The notes: generated from the sequence alone by a model not told the origin. 64,000 nt of DNA from Streptomyces sp. NBC_00390 (GCF_036057275.1 NZ_CP107945.1:930001-994000), one strand, 5' to 3'; positions 27,335 to 35,736 are shown, counted from the stretch's first letter. Numbers and translations: made by a program.

Positions 27335-27715
27335 GCGACCCGCGGCCTGCTGCCCCAGTCCCTCTTGAGGTGACCTCAACCCGGGAAACGGGATTCTCCG
27401 CCCAAGCGGCCTGGCGCCAGGCCATGCGCCGTGTTGGAAGGAGTCCTGCGCATGACGCAAACCAGCCCGGACGTCAGCACGTCGGCCGGAATCATCCGGC
27501 TGAGCAACGCGTTCTGCGACGCCAAGGCGCTGCTGACCGCTGTCGAACTGGACCTGTTCACGACGCTGCACAACAAGGGGACCTCCACCGAGGAGGAGAT
27601 CCGCAAGGAGCTCGGCCTGCACGGACGCGGGCTGAGCGACTGGCTGAACCTGCTGACGGCGCTCGGTCTGCTGGAGCGTTCCGACGGCGGCTACCGCAAT
27701 GCCAAGGGCGCGGAC
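27335..27715 (+). repeat. Direct repeat copy A (381 bases)
   Basis: This segment is repeated at 29021-29400. By eye the two copies are identical except for one extra A in copy A (GGGAAACGGG versus GGGAACGGG). It covers about 117 bases upstream of the methyltransferase start plus the first 264 bases of its coding sequence. Outside these limits the sequences differ completely. Confidence 0.9.
27365..27423 (+). promoter_or_regulatory. Two palindromes upstream of the truncated methyltransferase
   Basis: TTGAGGT-G-ACCTCAA (27365-27379) and GGCCTGGCGCCAGGCC (27408-27423) are perfect palindromes 28 bases apart. Both lie within the repeat, upstream of the GGAAGGAG ribosome site. They look like operator sites for a dimeric regulator that is not identified here. 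Confidence 0.4.
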
Positions 27716-27841
27716 CGGCGCGGGGCCGGCGGCGGAGGCGGCTGCCTCGCGCCACGCCGTGGCCCCGGGCACCGCGGGACGGCTCACCCAGGCGGATCTA
27801 CGAGAGCCAACTGGGTCGGCGACGGAGCTACCGACCGCTAA
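27452..27841 (+). pseudogene. 3'-truncated copy of the methyltransferase
   Basis: Starts with the same ATG, ribosome site and first 88 codons as the intact methyltransferase at 29137. Identity ends abruptly after base 27715. The frame then runs through 42 unrelated, Gly/Arg-rich codons to a stop at 27841. Only part of the N-terminal winged-helix dimerisation region remains; no SAM-binding site is present. If translated it could at most form a non-catalytic partner. It is best read as a product of a recent duplication or integration. Confidence 0.8.
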
Positions 27842-27898
27842 GAGGCCCGGAGGGACGGTAACGGCCGGGGGCGGTGCCGGAGTTGCGATACGGCGCAG

Positions 27899-28291
27899 CT
27901 ACTGCCGGCCCGCGGCCGCGCGCTCCGCCGCGCTGCGCTCGACGCAGAACTCGTTGCCTTCCGGGTCGGCCAGAGTCGCCCAGCCCGTGCCGTCGGCGCG
28001 GCGGTGATCGGCCACCAGGGTGGCGCCCAGGGCCAGCAGCCGCTCGATCTCCTCGTCCCGGGTGCGGTCCTGCGGCTGCAGATCCAGGTGCACACGGTTC
28101 TTGACGGAGGCCGCCTTACGCTCGGGGACGGTCACGAACAGCAGCGTGGCTCCCGGCGATTCGATCAGCGCCTCATCGTCGCCCGGGTGGTCGTCGTCGG
28201 CCAGCGGAGAATCGAGGGCCTCGGCCCAGAAGCTGCCCAGACCGTAGGCGTCGGCGCAGTCGATGGTTATGTGTCTCACCAGGGAAGCCAT
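27899..28291 (-). CDS. VOC-family (glyoxalase-like) protein
   Basis: A 130-residue single-domain glyoxalase-like protein of the kind annotated as VOC family in Streptomyces. Cues are LVRHITIDCADAYGLGSFWAEAL at the start and GWATLADPEGNEFCVE at the end. The ATG at 28291 begins the fold; an upstream in-frame GTG at 28318 is possible. It lies between the two copies of the 380-base repeat and so belongs to the inserted or duplicated segment. It is cytoplasmic, with no signal peptide. Function unknown; members can confer resistance by binding drugs. Confidence 0.8.
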   Translation of the reverse strand: MASLVRHITIDCADAYGLGSFWAEALDSPLADDDHPGDDEALIESPGATLLFVTVPERKAASVKNRVHLDLQPQDRTRDEEIERLLALGATLVADHRRADGTGWATLADPEGNEFCVERSAAERAAAGRQ

Positions 28292-28401
28292 GCACGCCAC
28301 TATGTCCGGGCAGCCCACCGGCTTTCAACTTCCGTCTCCTGGAGCACCGGTACGGAAGACGCGTAAGCTTCCCTCAGTTCCCCTCGGGCAGTGATCTTCT
28401 C

Positions 28402-28965
28402 GTGGTCGGCAGCGCGGTCGGGCCGATGCAGGCGTCTGCCGCTGCGCGAAATCCCGAGGCCAGGGGCAACGTGCGGCCGTCGGCCCGCGTCCTTCTGGGC
28501 GTGATCGAACTCGTCGACGACCCGTCCACCCCTGAAAGCCACGAAGAGACCGTGCGGCCCGGCCCGCTGTGGCGCCACGCCGTGTGGGTGGCCGGCATCA
28601 CCGTCCTTGGCGTAGGCCTGGGTTGGGCGGGCGCTCTGTACCGTATCGGCCCCGAGCAGTACGGGCTGCCGTCCGCCGCTCCGGGGTCGGTGTGGCCGTA
28701 TCTGGCCGCCTGGACCGCGACCGGCCTGGCCGCGGCAACCGCACTGCGGGCCGCCGCCGCGAGGGTCCCCGTCTACGGCCCGGGGCGGGTCGCAGGTGTG
28801 CTCACCCTCCTGGGTACCCGGCTCTCGCTGGGCTGGCGGCCGGAAGCACCCCTGCTGGGCGCGATGGCCGCGGCCGTACTGACGGCAGCGGTCATATGGT
28901 GCGCCCTCGCGCTGCGCCCTGCCTCCCCTGGCAACCGTGGCAGGGGAGTTACGTCCGGCGGGTGA
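28402..28965 (+). CDS. Hypothetical small membrane protein
   Basis: Up to 187 residues with about three to four hydrophobic segments (AVWVAGITVLGVGLGWAGAL, VWPYLAAWTATGLAAATAL, LLGAMAAAVLTAAVIWCAL) and a polar N-terminal stretch. Codon third positions are strongly G/C in this frame, supporting a real gene. The start is uncertain: GTG 28402, ATG 28426 and GTG 28501 are all possible and none has a strong ribosome site. It is divergent from the VOC gene and ends 55 bases before the second repeat copy. No family was recognised. Confidence 0.5.
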   Translation: MVGSAVGPMQASAAARNPEARGNVRPSARVLLGVIELVDDPSTPESHEETVRPGPLWRHAVWVAGITVLGVGLGWAGALYRIGPEQYGLPSAAPGSVWPYLAAWTATGLAAATALRAAAARVPVYGPGRVAGVLTLLGTRLSLGWRPEAPLLGAMAAAVLTAAVIWCALALRPASPGNRGRGVTSGG

Positions 28966-29020
28966 GGCGGCGGATGTCGCCCCCGGCGTCCGGACACTCT
29001 AGCCCGCAACGACGGGCCGG

Positions 29021-29400
29021 GCGACCCGCGGCCTGCTGCCCCAGTCCCTCTTGAGGTGACCTCAACCCGGGAACGGGATTCTCCGCCCAAGCGGCCTGGC
29101 GCCAGGCCATGCGCCGTGTTGGAAGGAGTCCTGCGCATGACGCAAACCAGCCCGGACGTCAGCACGTCGGCCGGAATCATCCGGCTGAGCAACGCGTTCT
29201 GCGACGCCAAGGCGCTGCTGACCGCTGTCGAACTGGACCTGTTCACGACGCTGCACAACAAGGGGACCTCCACCGAGGAGGAGATCCGCAAGGAGCTCGG
29301 CCTGCACGGACGCGGGCTGAGCGACTGGCTGAACCTGCTGACGGCGCTCGGTCTGCTGGAGCGTTCCGACGGCGGCTACCGCAATGCCAAGGGCGCGGAC
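29021..29400 (+). repeat. Direct repeat copy B (380 bases)
   Basis: Second copy of the 27335-27715 repeat, differing by one missing A. Here it runs on into the complete methyltransferase gene. The two copies lie 1686 bases apart and flank the VOC and membrane-protein genes. Confidence 0.9.
29051..29108 (+). promoter_or_regulatory. Two palindromes upstream of the intact methyltransferase
   Basis: The same pair of perfect palindromes as in copy A: TTGAGGT-G-ACCTCAA (29051-29065) and GGCCTGGCGCCAGGCC (29093-29108). They precede the GGAAGGAG site and are candidate operators of the 29137-32606 gene group. Confidence 0.4.
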
Positions 29401-30153
29401 ACCTACCTCGTGCGCGGTGAGCGCACCTGGGTCGGCGGCTTCCTCGAGCGCTCCAACCGCAACCTGTACCCGGCGTGGGGCCGGCTCGGTGAGGCCCTGC
29501 GCACCGGTGAGCAGCAGTCCGGCAGCCACTTCGACGTCGTGGTCCAGAACCCTCACATCCTCAAGCAGTTCGTCCACATGATGGACGCCCTGACCCATGT
29601 CGTGGGCCCCGAGCTGGTGGGCAAGTTCGACTGGTCGACCTCCCAGTCCGTCCTGGACGTGGGCGGTGCGCGCGGCAATCTCTGCTCGATCATCGTGAAG
29701 AACCAGCCGCATCTGGAGGGGCACGTCTTCGACCTGCCTCCGATGGAGCCGCTCTTCGACGAGCACGTGGGGAGCTACGGGCTCACCGGCAAGGTCCACT
29801 TCCACGGCGGCAGCTTCTTCACCGACCCGCTGCCCGTGAAGGCTGACGTGGTGACCATGGGCCACGTGCTGCACGACTGGGACCGCACGCAGCGCGGCGA
29901 GCTGGTGGCCAAGGCGTTCGACGCGGTCAACCCCGGCGGCGCGCTCATCGTCTACGACCGGATGCTCGACGACGAGCCGGACCACGTCGAGAACCTGGTG
30001 ATCAGCCTGGACATGCTGCTCGTGACCGACGGCGGTTCCGAGTACCCGACCTCCGAGCTCCTGGAGCACGCGAAGAACGCCGGCTTCGCCTCGACCGAGG
30101 TCAAGCCGCTCAGCGACTACGACACGGTCGTCATCTGCCGCAAGGCCGCGTGA
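29137..30153 (+). CDS. SAM-dependent O-methyltransferase (third, intact copy)
   Basis: A 338-residue aromatic O-methyltransferase. Residues 1-100 form the winged-helix dimerisation domain. SVLDVGGARGNLCSI near residue 175 is the SAM motif, with VTMGHVLHDWDRTQ and NPGGALIVYDRM further on. The ATG has GGAAGGAG eight bases upstream. It lies 102 bases before a flavin hydroxylase, another hydroxylase/methyltransferase pairing like 20730/21767. The first 88 codons exist a second time in the truncated copy at 27452. Confidence 0.92.
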   Translation: MTQTSPDVSTSAGIIRLSNAFCDAKALLTAVELDLFTTLHNKGTSTEEEIRKELGLHGRGLSDWLNLLTALGLLERSDGGYRNAKGADTYLVRGERTWVGGFLERSNRNLYPAWGRLGEALRTGEQQSGSHFDVVVQNPHILKQFVHMMDALTHVVGPELVGKFDWSTSQSVLDVGGARGNLCSIIVKNQPHLEGHVFDLPPMEPLFDEHVGSYGLTGKVHFHGGSFFTDPLPVKADVVTMGHVLHDWDRTQRGELVAKAFDAVNPGGALIVYDRMLDDEPDHVENLVISLDMLLVTDGGSEYPTSELLEHAKNAGFASTEVKPLSDYDTVVICRKAA

Positions 30154-30255
30154 GCGCGGCCGCGTTCGGCAGCCCGGCAGTGCGGCACCAAGGCACCACC
30201 GCATTGCGGCAGTACGGCGGTACGGCAGTCCCGATCCGAGGAAAGGAATCCGTCC

Positions 30256-31851
30256 ATGAGCAAGACCACTGAGGAGGTCCCGGTCCTCGTCGTCGGAGGC
30301 GCCGTGACCGGGCTGTCGACCGCGGTCTTCCTCGGCTGGCACGGGATACGTTCGCTGGTCGTCGAACGGCACCCCGACACCCTCAGCCACCCCCGCTCGC
30401 GCGGTGTCAACCCGCGCACCGTCGAGCTGTACCGGCAGGTCGGGCTCGAGGACCGGATCTGGTCCGAGGCGAGCCTCGCCACGGACTTCAGCAAGCTGCT
30501 GATGATCCGTGCCGAGACGCTGGCGGGCCCGGAGATGTTCAGCGGGCCGACGGACCAGCCCGACCCGAGCGGTTCGGTCAGCCCGTGCGAGTGGGCCCCG
30601 ATCGACCAGGACCGGCTCGAGCACCTGCTGCGCGAGCGGGCCGGGGAGCTCGGCGCCGAGCTGGCGTTCTCCACCGAGCTGGTCTCCTTCGATCAGGACG
30701 GGGACGGCGTCACCGCCGTACTGAAGGACACCGGTACCGGCGTCGAGCGCACGGTCCGGGCGAAGTACCTCGTGGCCGCCGACGGCAGCCGCAGCCCGAT
30801 CCGTACGAAGCTCGGCATCGAGTCCGACGGGCCCGGTGAGTTCGCCACCACCGTGTCGGTGCTCTTCGAGGCCGATCTGAGCAAGGCGGCGCGGGGCCGT
30901 CCGGTCGGGGTCTGCTACCTCGACAAGCCGGCGCCCTCGACCATCCTGTTCGCGCACGACGGCCAGAAGCGGTGGATCTTCGCGACCGGGATGCCGCCCG
31001 GCGAGAGTCTGGACGACATGACCGAGGAGAAGGCGGTCGAGCTGGTTCGGGCGGCGATCGGCGAGCCCGACCTGGAGGTCGGGATCATCGCCCAGCTGCC
31101 TGCGGGCGGGGCGAAGTGGCTCAGCTTCGTCATCGGCGCCCAGGTGGCTCGCAACTACCGCCAGGGCCGGGTCTTCCTGGTCGGTGACGCGGCCCATCTG
31201 GTGCCGCCCACCGGTGGGTTCGGGGCGAGCCTGGGCATCCAGGACGCGAGCAACCTGGCGTGGAAGCTCGCCGCTGTCATCGACGGCGAGGCCGGTGAGG
31301 AGCTGCTGGACACCTACCAGGCCGAGCGGCACCCGGTCGCCTGGATGACGCTCCAGCAGGCCCTCGGGATGATGCAGGAGCGCACCGGGGACGACGCCGA
31401 GGGCCAGGACGCGGCCGAGGCGTACGGCACCACGGTGTTCGGCTACCGCTACAGCGCGGGACCGCCGGTCGCGCCGCAGAACCTCAGCGGCGAGCCGGGG
31501 ACCCGGGCGCCGCATCTGGAGCTGGACCGCTCCGGCACGAGCATCTCGGTGCTCGACCTGTACGGGCGCTCCGCGGTCGTCGTCACCGCCGAGGAAGGAC
31601 AGGCGTGGGTGGACGCGGCGAAGGCCGTCGCCGACGAGCTCGGCATCACCCTGGCGGCGCACCGTATCGGCGGCGCGGGGGCGGAGTTCACCGCGTCCGG
31701 CAGCGTGCCGAAGACGTACGGCATCGAGGCCGGCGGCGCGGTCCTGGTGCGTCCCGACGGATTCGTGGCCTGGCGCTCGCCTGCCGGCTCCGCCGACCCG
31801 AAGGGTGAACTGGCCGCCGCAGTCAGCCAGTTGCTGTCCCGTACCGATTGA
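30256..31851 (+). CDS. FAD-dependent polyketide hydroxylase
   Basis: A 531-residue class A flavin monooxygenase with the C-terminal extension of aromatic polyketide oxygenases. Motifs are VLVVGGAVTGLST (the first Gly-rich loop, with Ala-Val in place of the usual Gly-Pro), YLVAADGSRSPIR (DG) and FLVGDAAHLVPPTGGFG (GD). The ATG has GAGGAAAGGA upstream. Together with the enzymes at 9593 and 21767 it gives three class A oxygenases, fitting a heavily oxidised polyphenol or xanthone. The precise ring position or rearrangement cannot be assigned. Confidence 0.9.
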   Translation: MSKTTEEVPVLVVGGAVTGLSTAVFLGWHGIRSLVVERHPDTLSHPRSRGVNPRTVELYRQVGLEDRIWSEASLATDFSKLLMIRAETLAGPEMFSGPTDQPDPSGSVSPCEWAPIDQDRLEHLLRERAGELGAELAFSTELVSFDQDGDGVTAVLKDTGTGVERTVRAKYLVAADGSRSPIRTKLGIESDGPGEFATTVSVLFEADLSKAARGRPVGVCYLDKPAPSTILFAHDGQKRWIFATGMPPGESLDDMTEEKAVELVRAAIGEPDLEVGIIAQLPAGGAKWLSFVIGAQVARNYRQGRVFLVGDAAHLVPPTGGFGASLGIQDASNLAWKLAAVIDGEAGEELLDTYQAERHPVAWMTLQQALGMMQERTGDDAEGQDAAEAYGTTVFGYRYSAGPPVAPQNLSGEPGTRAPHLELDRSGTSISVLDLYGRSAVVVTAEEGQAWVDAAKAVADELGITLAAHRIGGAGAEFTASGSVPKTYGIEAGGAVLVRPDGFVAWRSPAGSADPKGELAAAVSQLLSRTD

Positions 31852-31863
31852 GTGAGCTCAATG

Positions 31864-31896
31864 GGCCCGGCATCCCCGCCCCGGGGGTGCCGGGCC
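31864..31896. terminator. Hairpin after the hydroxylase
   Basis: GGCCCGGCATCCCC-type left arm and GGGGGTGCCGGGCC right arm pair over 13-14 bases with one G-T wobble and a 5-base loop. It begins 13 bases after the hydroxylase stop and before the SDR ribosome site, so it is a likely terminator or attenuator. Confidence 0.5.
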
Positions 31897-31919
31897 TTCG
31901 ACCTATGGAGGCTTGTGTC

Positions 31920-32606
31920 ATGGCTGTTGTTCCCCGCACCGCGCTCGTGACCGGCGGCAACCGCGGACTCGGTCTGGCGGTCGCGACGCTGCTGCATGCC
32001 CAGGGACACCGGGTGGTGGTGGCCGCTCGGGAGGAGGAGACGGCCCGCAAGACGGCCGAGATGCTGGGCGGGAGCGCACGGGGCGTCGGGCTGGACATCA
32101 CCGACGCCGACTCCGTGGCACGTGCCGTGGAGTGCACCGGGCCGGTGGACGTTCTCGTCAACAACGCGGGTGTGCAACTCGACTGGGGCAAGGCGCCTTC
32201 GGAGGTCGGGCTGGAGCTGGTGGAGCAGACGCTGCAGGTCAATCTGCTGGGTTCCTGGCGGGTCGCGCAGGCGTACGTGCCGCGGATGGTCCGGGCCGGC
32301 TGGGGGCGTGTCGTCAATGTCTCCAGCGGCACGGGGACCTTCACCATCGGCATCGCGCCGCAGTGCCCCGCGTACTCGGTGTCCAAGGCCTCCCTGAACG
32401 CCCTGACGGTGATGCTGGCCAAGGAGACGGAGGGATCGGGAGTGCTGGTCAACGCGGTCAATCCGGGTCTTGTCCGCACCCGGATGCGCCCGGAGGCCGA
32501 GCAGTCCCCCGAGGCCGCCGCCGAGGCCGTCGTCCGCGCGGCGAACCTGCCCGACGACGGGCCCTCCGGGATTCTGTTCCGCCGCGATGCAGTCGTCGGC
32601 TGGTGA
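31920..32606 (+). CDS. Short-chain dehydrogenase/reductase
   Basis: A 228-residue classical SDR using NAD(P)H. Visible motifs are TALVTGGNRGLGLAVA (TGxxxGxG), DVLVNNAGV (NNAG), NVSSGTG with the catalytic Ser, and AYSVSKASL (YxxxK). It lacks the final C-terminal helix seen in 250-residue members. The ATG at 31920 has GGAGGC upstream; longer frames would add a tail before the Rossmann strand. It may reduce a ketone or quinone of the polyketide. Confidence 0.85.
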   Translation: MAVVPRTALVTGGNRGLGLAVATLLHAQGHRVVVAAREEETARKTAEMLGGSARGVGLDITDADSVARAVECTGPVDVLVNNAGVQLDWGKAPSEVGLELVEQTLQVNLLGSWRVAQAYVPRMVRAGWGRVVNVSSGTGTFTIGIAPQCPAYSVSKASLNALTVMLAKETEGSGVLVNAVNPGLVRTRMRPEAEQSPEAAAEAVVRAANLPDDGPSGILFRRDAVVGW

Positions 32607-32691
32607 GCGGGGCCGGTGACGGGTGAGTGGTGGCGCGGCGCTATCAGTGCCGGGCGTCCGGGCCGGCGGCTCTTGGAGAGCGGGCCCAAGC

Positions 32692-33489
32692 TCACGCTCC
32701 GCGCCGGTGCAGGCAGTCCAAGGCGGCCAGTTCGTCCTCGGAGAGGCGCAGTGCGCCTGCGGCCACGTTGGCGACGAGATGATCCAGGTCGCCCGTACCG
32801 GGAATGGCCAGCACATGCGGCCCGCGGTGCAGCGTCCACGCCAGTCGCACCTGCGCCGCGCTCGCACCGTGCGCCTGTGCGACGGCGAGTACCTCGTCGC
32901 TCTCGGCGCCGCTCGCGCCCGCCTGGCGCCCGGTGCCGGCGATCGAGTAGAACGGCACGAACGCGACGCCCCGCTCACCGCAGGCACGCACGAACTCGTC
33001 GTGGTCGGGCCGCACTCCGATGCCGTACTGGTTCTGTACGCAGACCACCGGCGCGATGGCCCTGGCCTCGGCGAGATGTTCCGGGGTGACGTTGGAGATG
33101 CCCAGGTGGCGGATGAGCCCGGCGTCGCGCAGTTCGGCCAGTGCGCCGAAGCGCTCGACGATCGAATCGGTTCCGATGATGCGCAGGTTCACCACGTCGA
33201 GGTGGTCGCGGCCGAGCTGACGCAGGTTCTGCTCGACCTGGCCGCGCAGCTGGTCCGGGGTGGCGTGGGGCAGCCACTCGCCCGAAGGAGCGCGGCCCGG
33301 CCCGACCTTGGTGGTGATGACGAGATCGTCCGGGTACGGGGCCAGGGCCCGGCTGATCAGTTCGTTGGCGGATCGCAGGGGCGAGAAGTAGAACGCGGCG
33401 GTGTCGATGTGGTTCACGCCGAGCTCGACCGCGCGGCGCACCACGCTGATCGCCTGGTCCCGGTCGCGCGGTACGGCGCCGGGCACCAA
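32692..33489 (-). CDS. Aldo/keto reductase lacking its N-terminus
   Basis: About 265 residues of a (beta/alpha)8 aldo/keto reductase: NHIDTAAFYFSP (the Asp/Tyr active-site region), LVITTKVGPGR, IRHLGISNVTPEHL and VLAIPGTGDLDHL. The usual first strand and the R/FG-x-G-x-M-R-L-T-G segment are missing; recognisable similarity begins about eight codons before the TTG at 33489. The cut coincides with the cut end of the regulator on the other strand, so a deletion removed both 5' ends and the promoter between them. Activity is doubtful because the gene has no proper start. Confidence 0.6.
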   Translation of the reverse strand: MVPGAVPRDRDQAISVVRRAVELGVNHIDTAAFYFSPLRSANELISRALAPYPDDLVITTKVGPGRAPSGEWLPHATPDQLRGQVEQNLRQLGRDHLDVVNLRIIGTDSIVERFGALAELRDAGLIRHLGISNVTPEHLAEARAIAPVVCVQNQYGIGVRPDHDEFVRACGERGVAFVPFYSIAGTGRQAGASGAESDEVLAVAQAHGASAAQVRLAWTLHRGPHVLAIPGTGDLDHLVANVAAGALRLSEDELAALDCLHRRGA

Positions 33490-33507
33490 CGCCTCGCCGG
33501 TCTGGGG

Positions 33508-33728
33508 CAGTCGCCGCCGTGCTCGGCCGCTCCCGGACCCTGCTGCTGACCGAACTGGAGACCCCGGCCTCCACCACGGAACTGGCCCACCGTACGGGGC
33601 TCTCCCCGGCAGGGGTGTCCCAGAACCTCACCGCGCTGCGCGACGCGGGCCTGGTCAGCGCACACCGAGCGGGCCGCTCGGTGCTCTACGCCCGCACCTC
33701 GATCGCTGATTCCCTCCTCGCCGAGTGA
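33508..33728 (+). pseudogene. C-terminal winged-helix fragment of an ArsR/MarR-type regulator
   Basis: About 70 residues reading AVAAVLGRSRTLLLTELETP, STTELAHRTGLSPAGVSQNLTAL and LVSAHRAGRSVLYART: the DNA-binding half of the roughly 330-residue winged-helix regulators common in Streptomyces. The N-terminal ligand domain is absent. The fragment starts where the divergent aldo/keto reductase is also cut. An in-frame TTG at 33519 could start a small HTH protein, but there is no ribosome site. Confidence 0.6.
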
Positions 33729-33806
33729 TCTGCGCAGCGACCGGCTCGGCCCGGCCGGCCCACAAGGACGATCGCCCAGGCCGGCCGTCCGGTGCCGTGA
33801 CGCACC

Positions 33807-35156
33807 TCAGGGGCGCGCGTCCAGGAACGATGTGTCGTGCTTTCCGTTGCGGAAGGCGGGGTCGGCGATGACGTCGCGCAGCAGCGGAATCGTCGTGTGC
33901 ACGCCGGGCCCGGAGATCCGGAACTCCGCCAGTGCCCGGTCCATCCGGTCCAGGGCCGCTTCCCGCTCGGGCGCCCAGGTGATGACCTTGGCGAGCAGGG
34001 AGTCGTACTGCGAGGGCACCCGCCAGCCGGCGTAGCCGTGGGTGTCGACGCGGACGAACGGCCCGCCGGGCGGCACGAATTCCTCGAGCGTGCCCGGGCA
34101 CGGGGCGAAGTTGCGGGCCGGGTCCTCGGCGTTGACCCGGCATTCGACGGCCGCGCCGCGCGGTACGAGGTCCTCCTGGGCGTAGCCGAGGGCCTGCCCG
34201 GCGGCGACCCGGATCTGCTCGCGCACCAGGTCGACGCCGAAGACGGCCTCGGTGACCGGATGCTCCACCTGGATGCGGCAGTTCATCTCCATGAAGGAGA
34301 ACCCCTCGTCGTGGACGAGGAATTCGAAGGTGCCGGCGCCGGTGTAGCCGACCGCGCGGGCGCCGCGTACCGCGGCCCGGGCCATGGCGGCGGTGAGTTC
34401 CTTGTGCAGCCCGGGTCCGGGGCTCTCCTCGATGAGTTTCTGGTGGCGGCGCTGCACGGAGCAGTCGCGCTCGCCGAGGTGCAGGACGCTGCCCTGGCCG
34501 TCGGCGAGTACCTGTACCTCGATATGGCGGGCGCTGTCGCAGAAGCGCTCCAGATAGACCCGGTTGTCGCCGAAGACGGCCTGTGCGGTGGCCCTGGTCT
34601 GGCGGTAGGCGGGCAACAGGTCGCTCTGCTGCCGTACGACTGTCATGCCGCGGCCACCCCCGCCCGCCGCGGCCTTGATGATGAGCGGGAAGCCGATGCG
34701 CGCGGCGAGGTCGGTGGCCTCGGCGGCGCTGTCGACGGTGCCGGGGCTGCCGGGAAGCACGGGCAGCCCGGCGTCGGTCATCAGCTCCCGGGCGACGGCC
34801 TTGTCACCGAGCCGGGAGAGCACCTCGGGCCTCGGGCCGATGAACACCAGTCCGTTGTCGGCGCAGATCTCGGCGAAGTCGGGGTCCTCGGAGAGGAATC
34901 CGTAGCCGGGATGGACCGCGTCGGCCCCGGTGCGGATGGCCGCCTCGATGATCGCGGGCGCGGAGAGGTAGCTCTTGCGCGGCATGCCGGGGCCGATCTG
35001 TACCGCGGTGTCGGCGGCGCGCACATGCGCGCTGTCCTTGTCGGCGGTGGAGTGCACGGCGACGGTCCGGATGCCCATCTCCTTGCAGGTCCTGATCACG
35101 CGCAGCGCGATCTCGCCGCGGTTGGCCACCAGGATGGTGTCGAAGGTCACGGTCAC
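33807..35156 (-). CDS. accC: Acetyl-CoA carboxylase, biotin carboxylase subunit
   Basis: A 449-residue biotin carboxylase that carboxylates biotin on BCCP using ATP and bicarbonate. It shows FDTILVANRGEIALRVIRTC, AAAGGGGRGMTVV (ATP-binding Gly loop), EMNCRIQVEHPVTE and the family's full ATP-grasp length. The GTG at 35156 overlaps the BCCP stop (GTGA). Together with the next two genes it forms a dedicated carboxylase raising malonyl-CoA supply for the type II PKS. Confidence 0.93.
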   Translation of the reverse strand: MTVTFDTILVANRGEIALRVIRTCKEMGIRTVAVHSTADKDSAHVRAADTAVQIGPGMPRKSYLSAPAIIEAAIRTGADAVHPGYGFLSEDPDFAEICADNGLVFIGPRPEVLSRLGDKAVARELMTDAGLPVLPGSPGTVDSAAEATDLAARIGFPLIIKAAAGGGGRGMTVVRQQSDLLPAYRQTRATAQAVFGDNRVYLERFCDSARHIEVQVLADGQGSVLHLGERDCSVQRRHQKLIEESPGPGLHKELTAAMARAAVRGARAVGYTGAGTFEFLVHDEGFSFMEMNCRIQVEHPVTEAVFGVDLVREQIRVAAGQALGYAQEDLVPRGAAVECRVNAEDPARNFAPCPGTLEEFVPPGGPFVRVDTHGYAGWRVPSQYDSLLAKVITWAPEREAALDRMDRALAEFRISGPGVHTTIPLLRDVIADPAFRNGKHDTSFLDARP

Positions 35157-35677
35157 CCCTCCCCCGCGCGGCCCGCCGGGCCCTCGGGATCGAGGAGCAC
35201 CAGCGCCTGCCCGTACTCGACTGCGGCGCCGTCGGCGACCAGGATGTCGACGACGGTGCCGGCCCGGGTGGCCTCCAGCGGGTTCATCAGTTTCATCGCC
35301 TCGACGATGCCGAGCTGCTGGCCGACCTCGACGCGGTCGCCGGGACGGACGAAGGGCGGGGCGCCGGGGGACGGAGCGAGATAGAACGTGCCGACCAGGG
35401 GCGCGCATTCGTGGTAGCCCTCGACCGTCTCCTCGACGGGCGGGGCGGCGGTGGGCCCCTCGCCCTGGGGGGCCTGCCCCTCTTCCCACTCGACCTCGAT
35501 GCTGGCCGCGCCCAGACTCACCCGCACCCTCCTGGGGTGGTTGGAGCCGACTCGTACGACGTCCGCGATGCTGCGGCAGATGTCGGTGAGGGCCAGGGCG
35601 CTGGTGTCGTAGTCCAGACCGCTGAGCGGGTCGTCGGTCCGGGGATTGCGGAGGCTCTCCTTGGTCACTTCGCTCAT
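35153..35677 (-). CDS. accB: Acetyl-CoA carboxylase, biotin carboxyl carrier protein
   Basis: A 174-residue BCCP. The biotinylation site is Lys129 in VEAMKLMN, inside the usual C-terminal lipoyl-like domain (VGTFYLAPSPGAPPFV before it). The N-terminal 80 residues are acidic and less conserved. The ATG has GGAGAG six bases upstream. It overlaps accC and follows the carboxyltransferase gene in the same operon. Confidence 0.92.
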   Translation of the reverse strand: MSEVTKESLRNPRTDDPLSGLDYDTSALALTDICRSIADVVRVGSNHPRRVRVSLGAASIEVEWEEGQAPQGEGPTAAPPVEETVEGYHECAPLVGTFYLAPSPGAPPFVRPGDRVEVGQQLGIVEAMKLMNPLEATRAGTVVDILVADGAAVEYGQALVLLDPEGPAGRAGEG

Positions 35678-35736
35678 GGGTATCTCTCCGTAGTACCTGC
35701 CGTTGCCGATGCCGTGACCACCTGCGAAATAGCTGG

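Noticed and set aside
28300..28601. Minus-strand open frame overlapping the small membrane-protein gene
   Set aside because: Composition is that of an antisense shadow; the plus-strand frame has membrane segments and better third-position bias.
27335..29400. Insertion sequence or transposon bounded by the 380-base repeat
   Set aside because: There is no transposase, no terminal inverted repeat and no target duplication. The repeat is ordinary gene sequence, so duplication or crossover is the simpler explanation.
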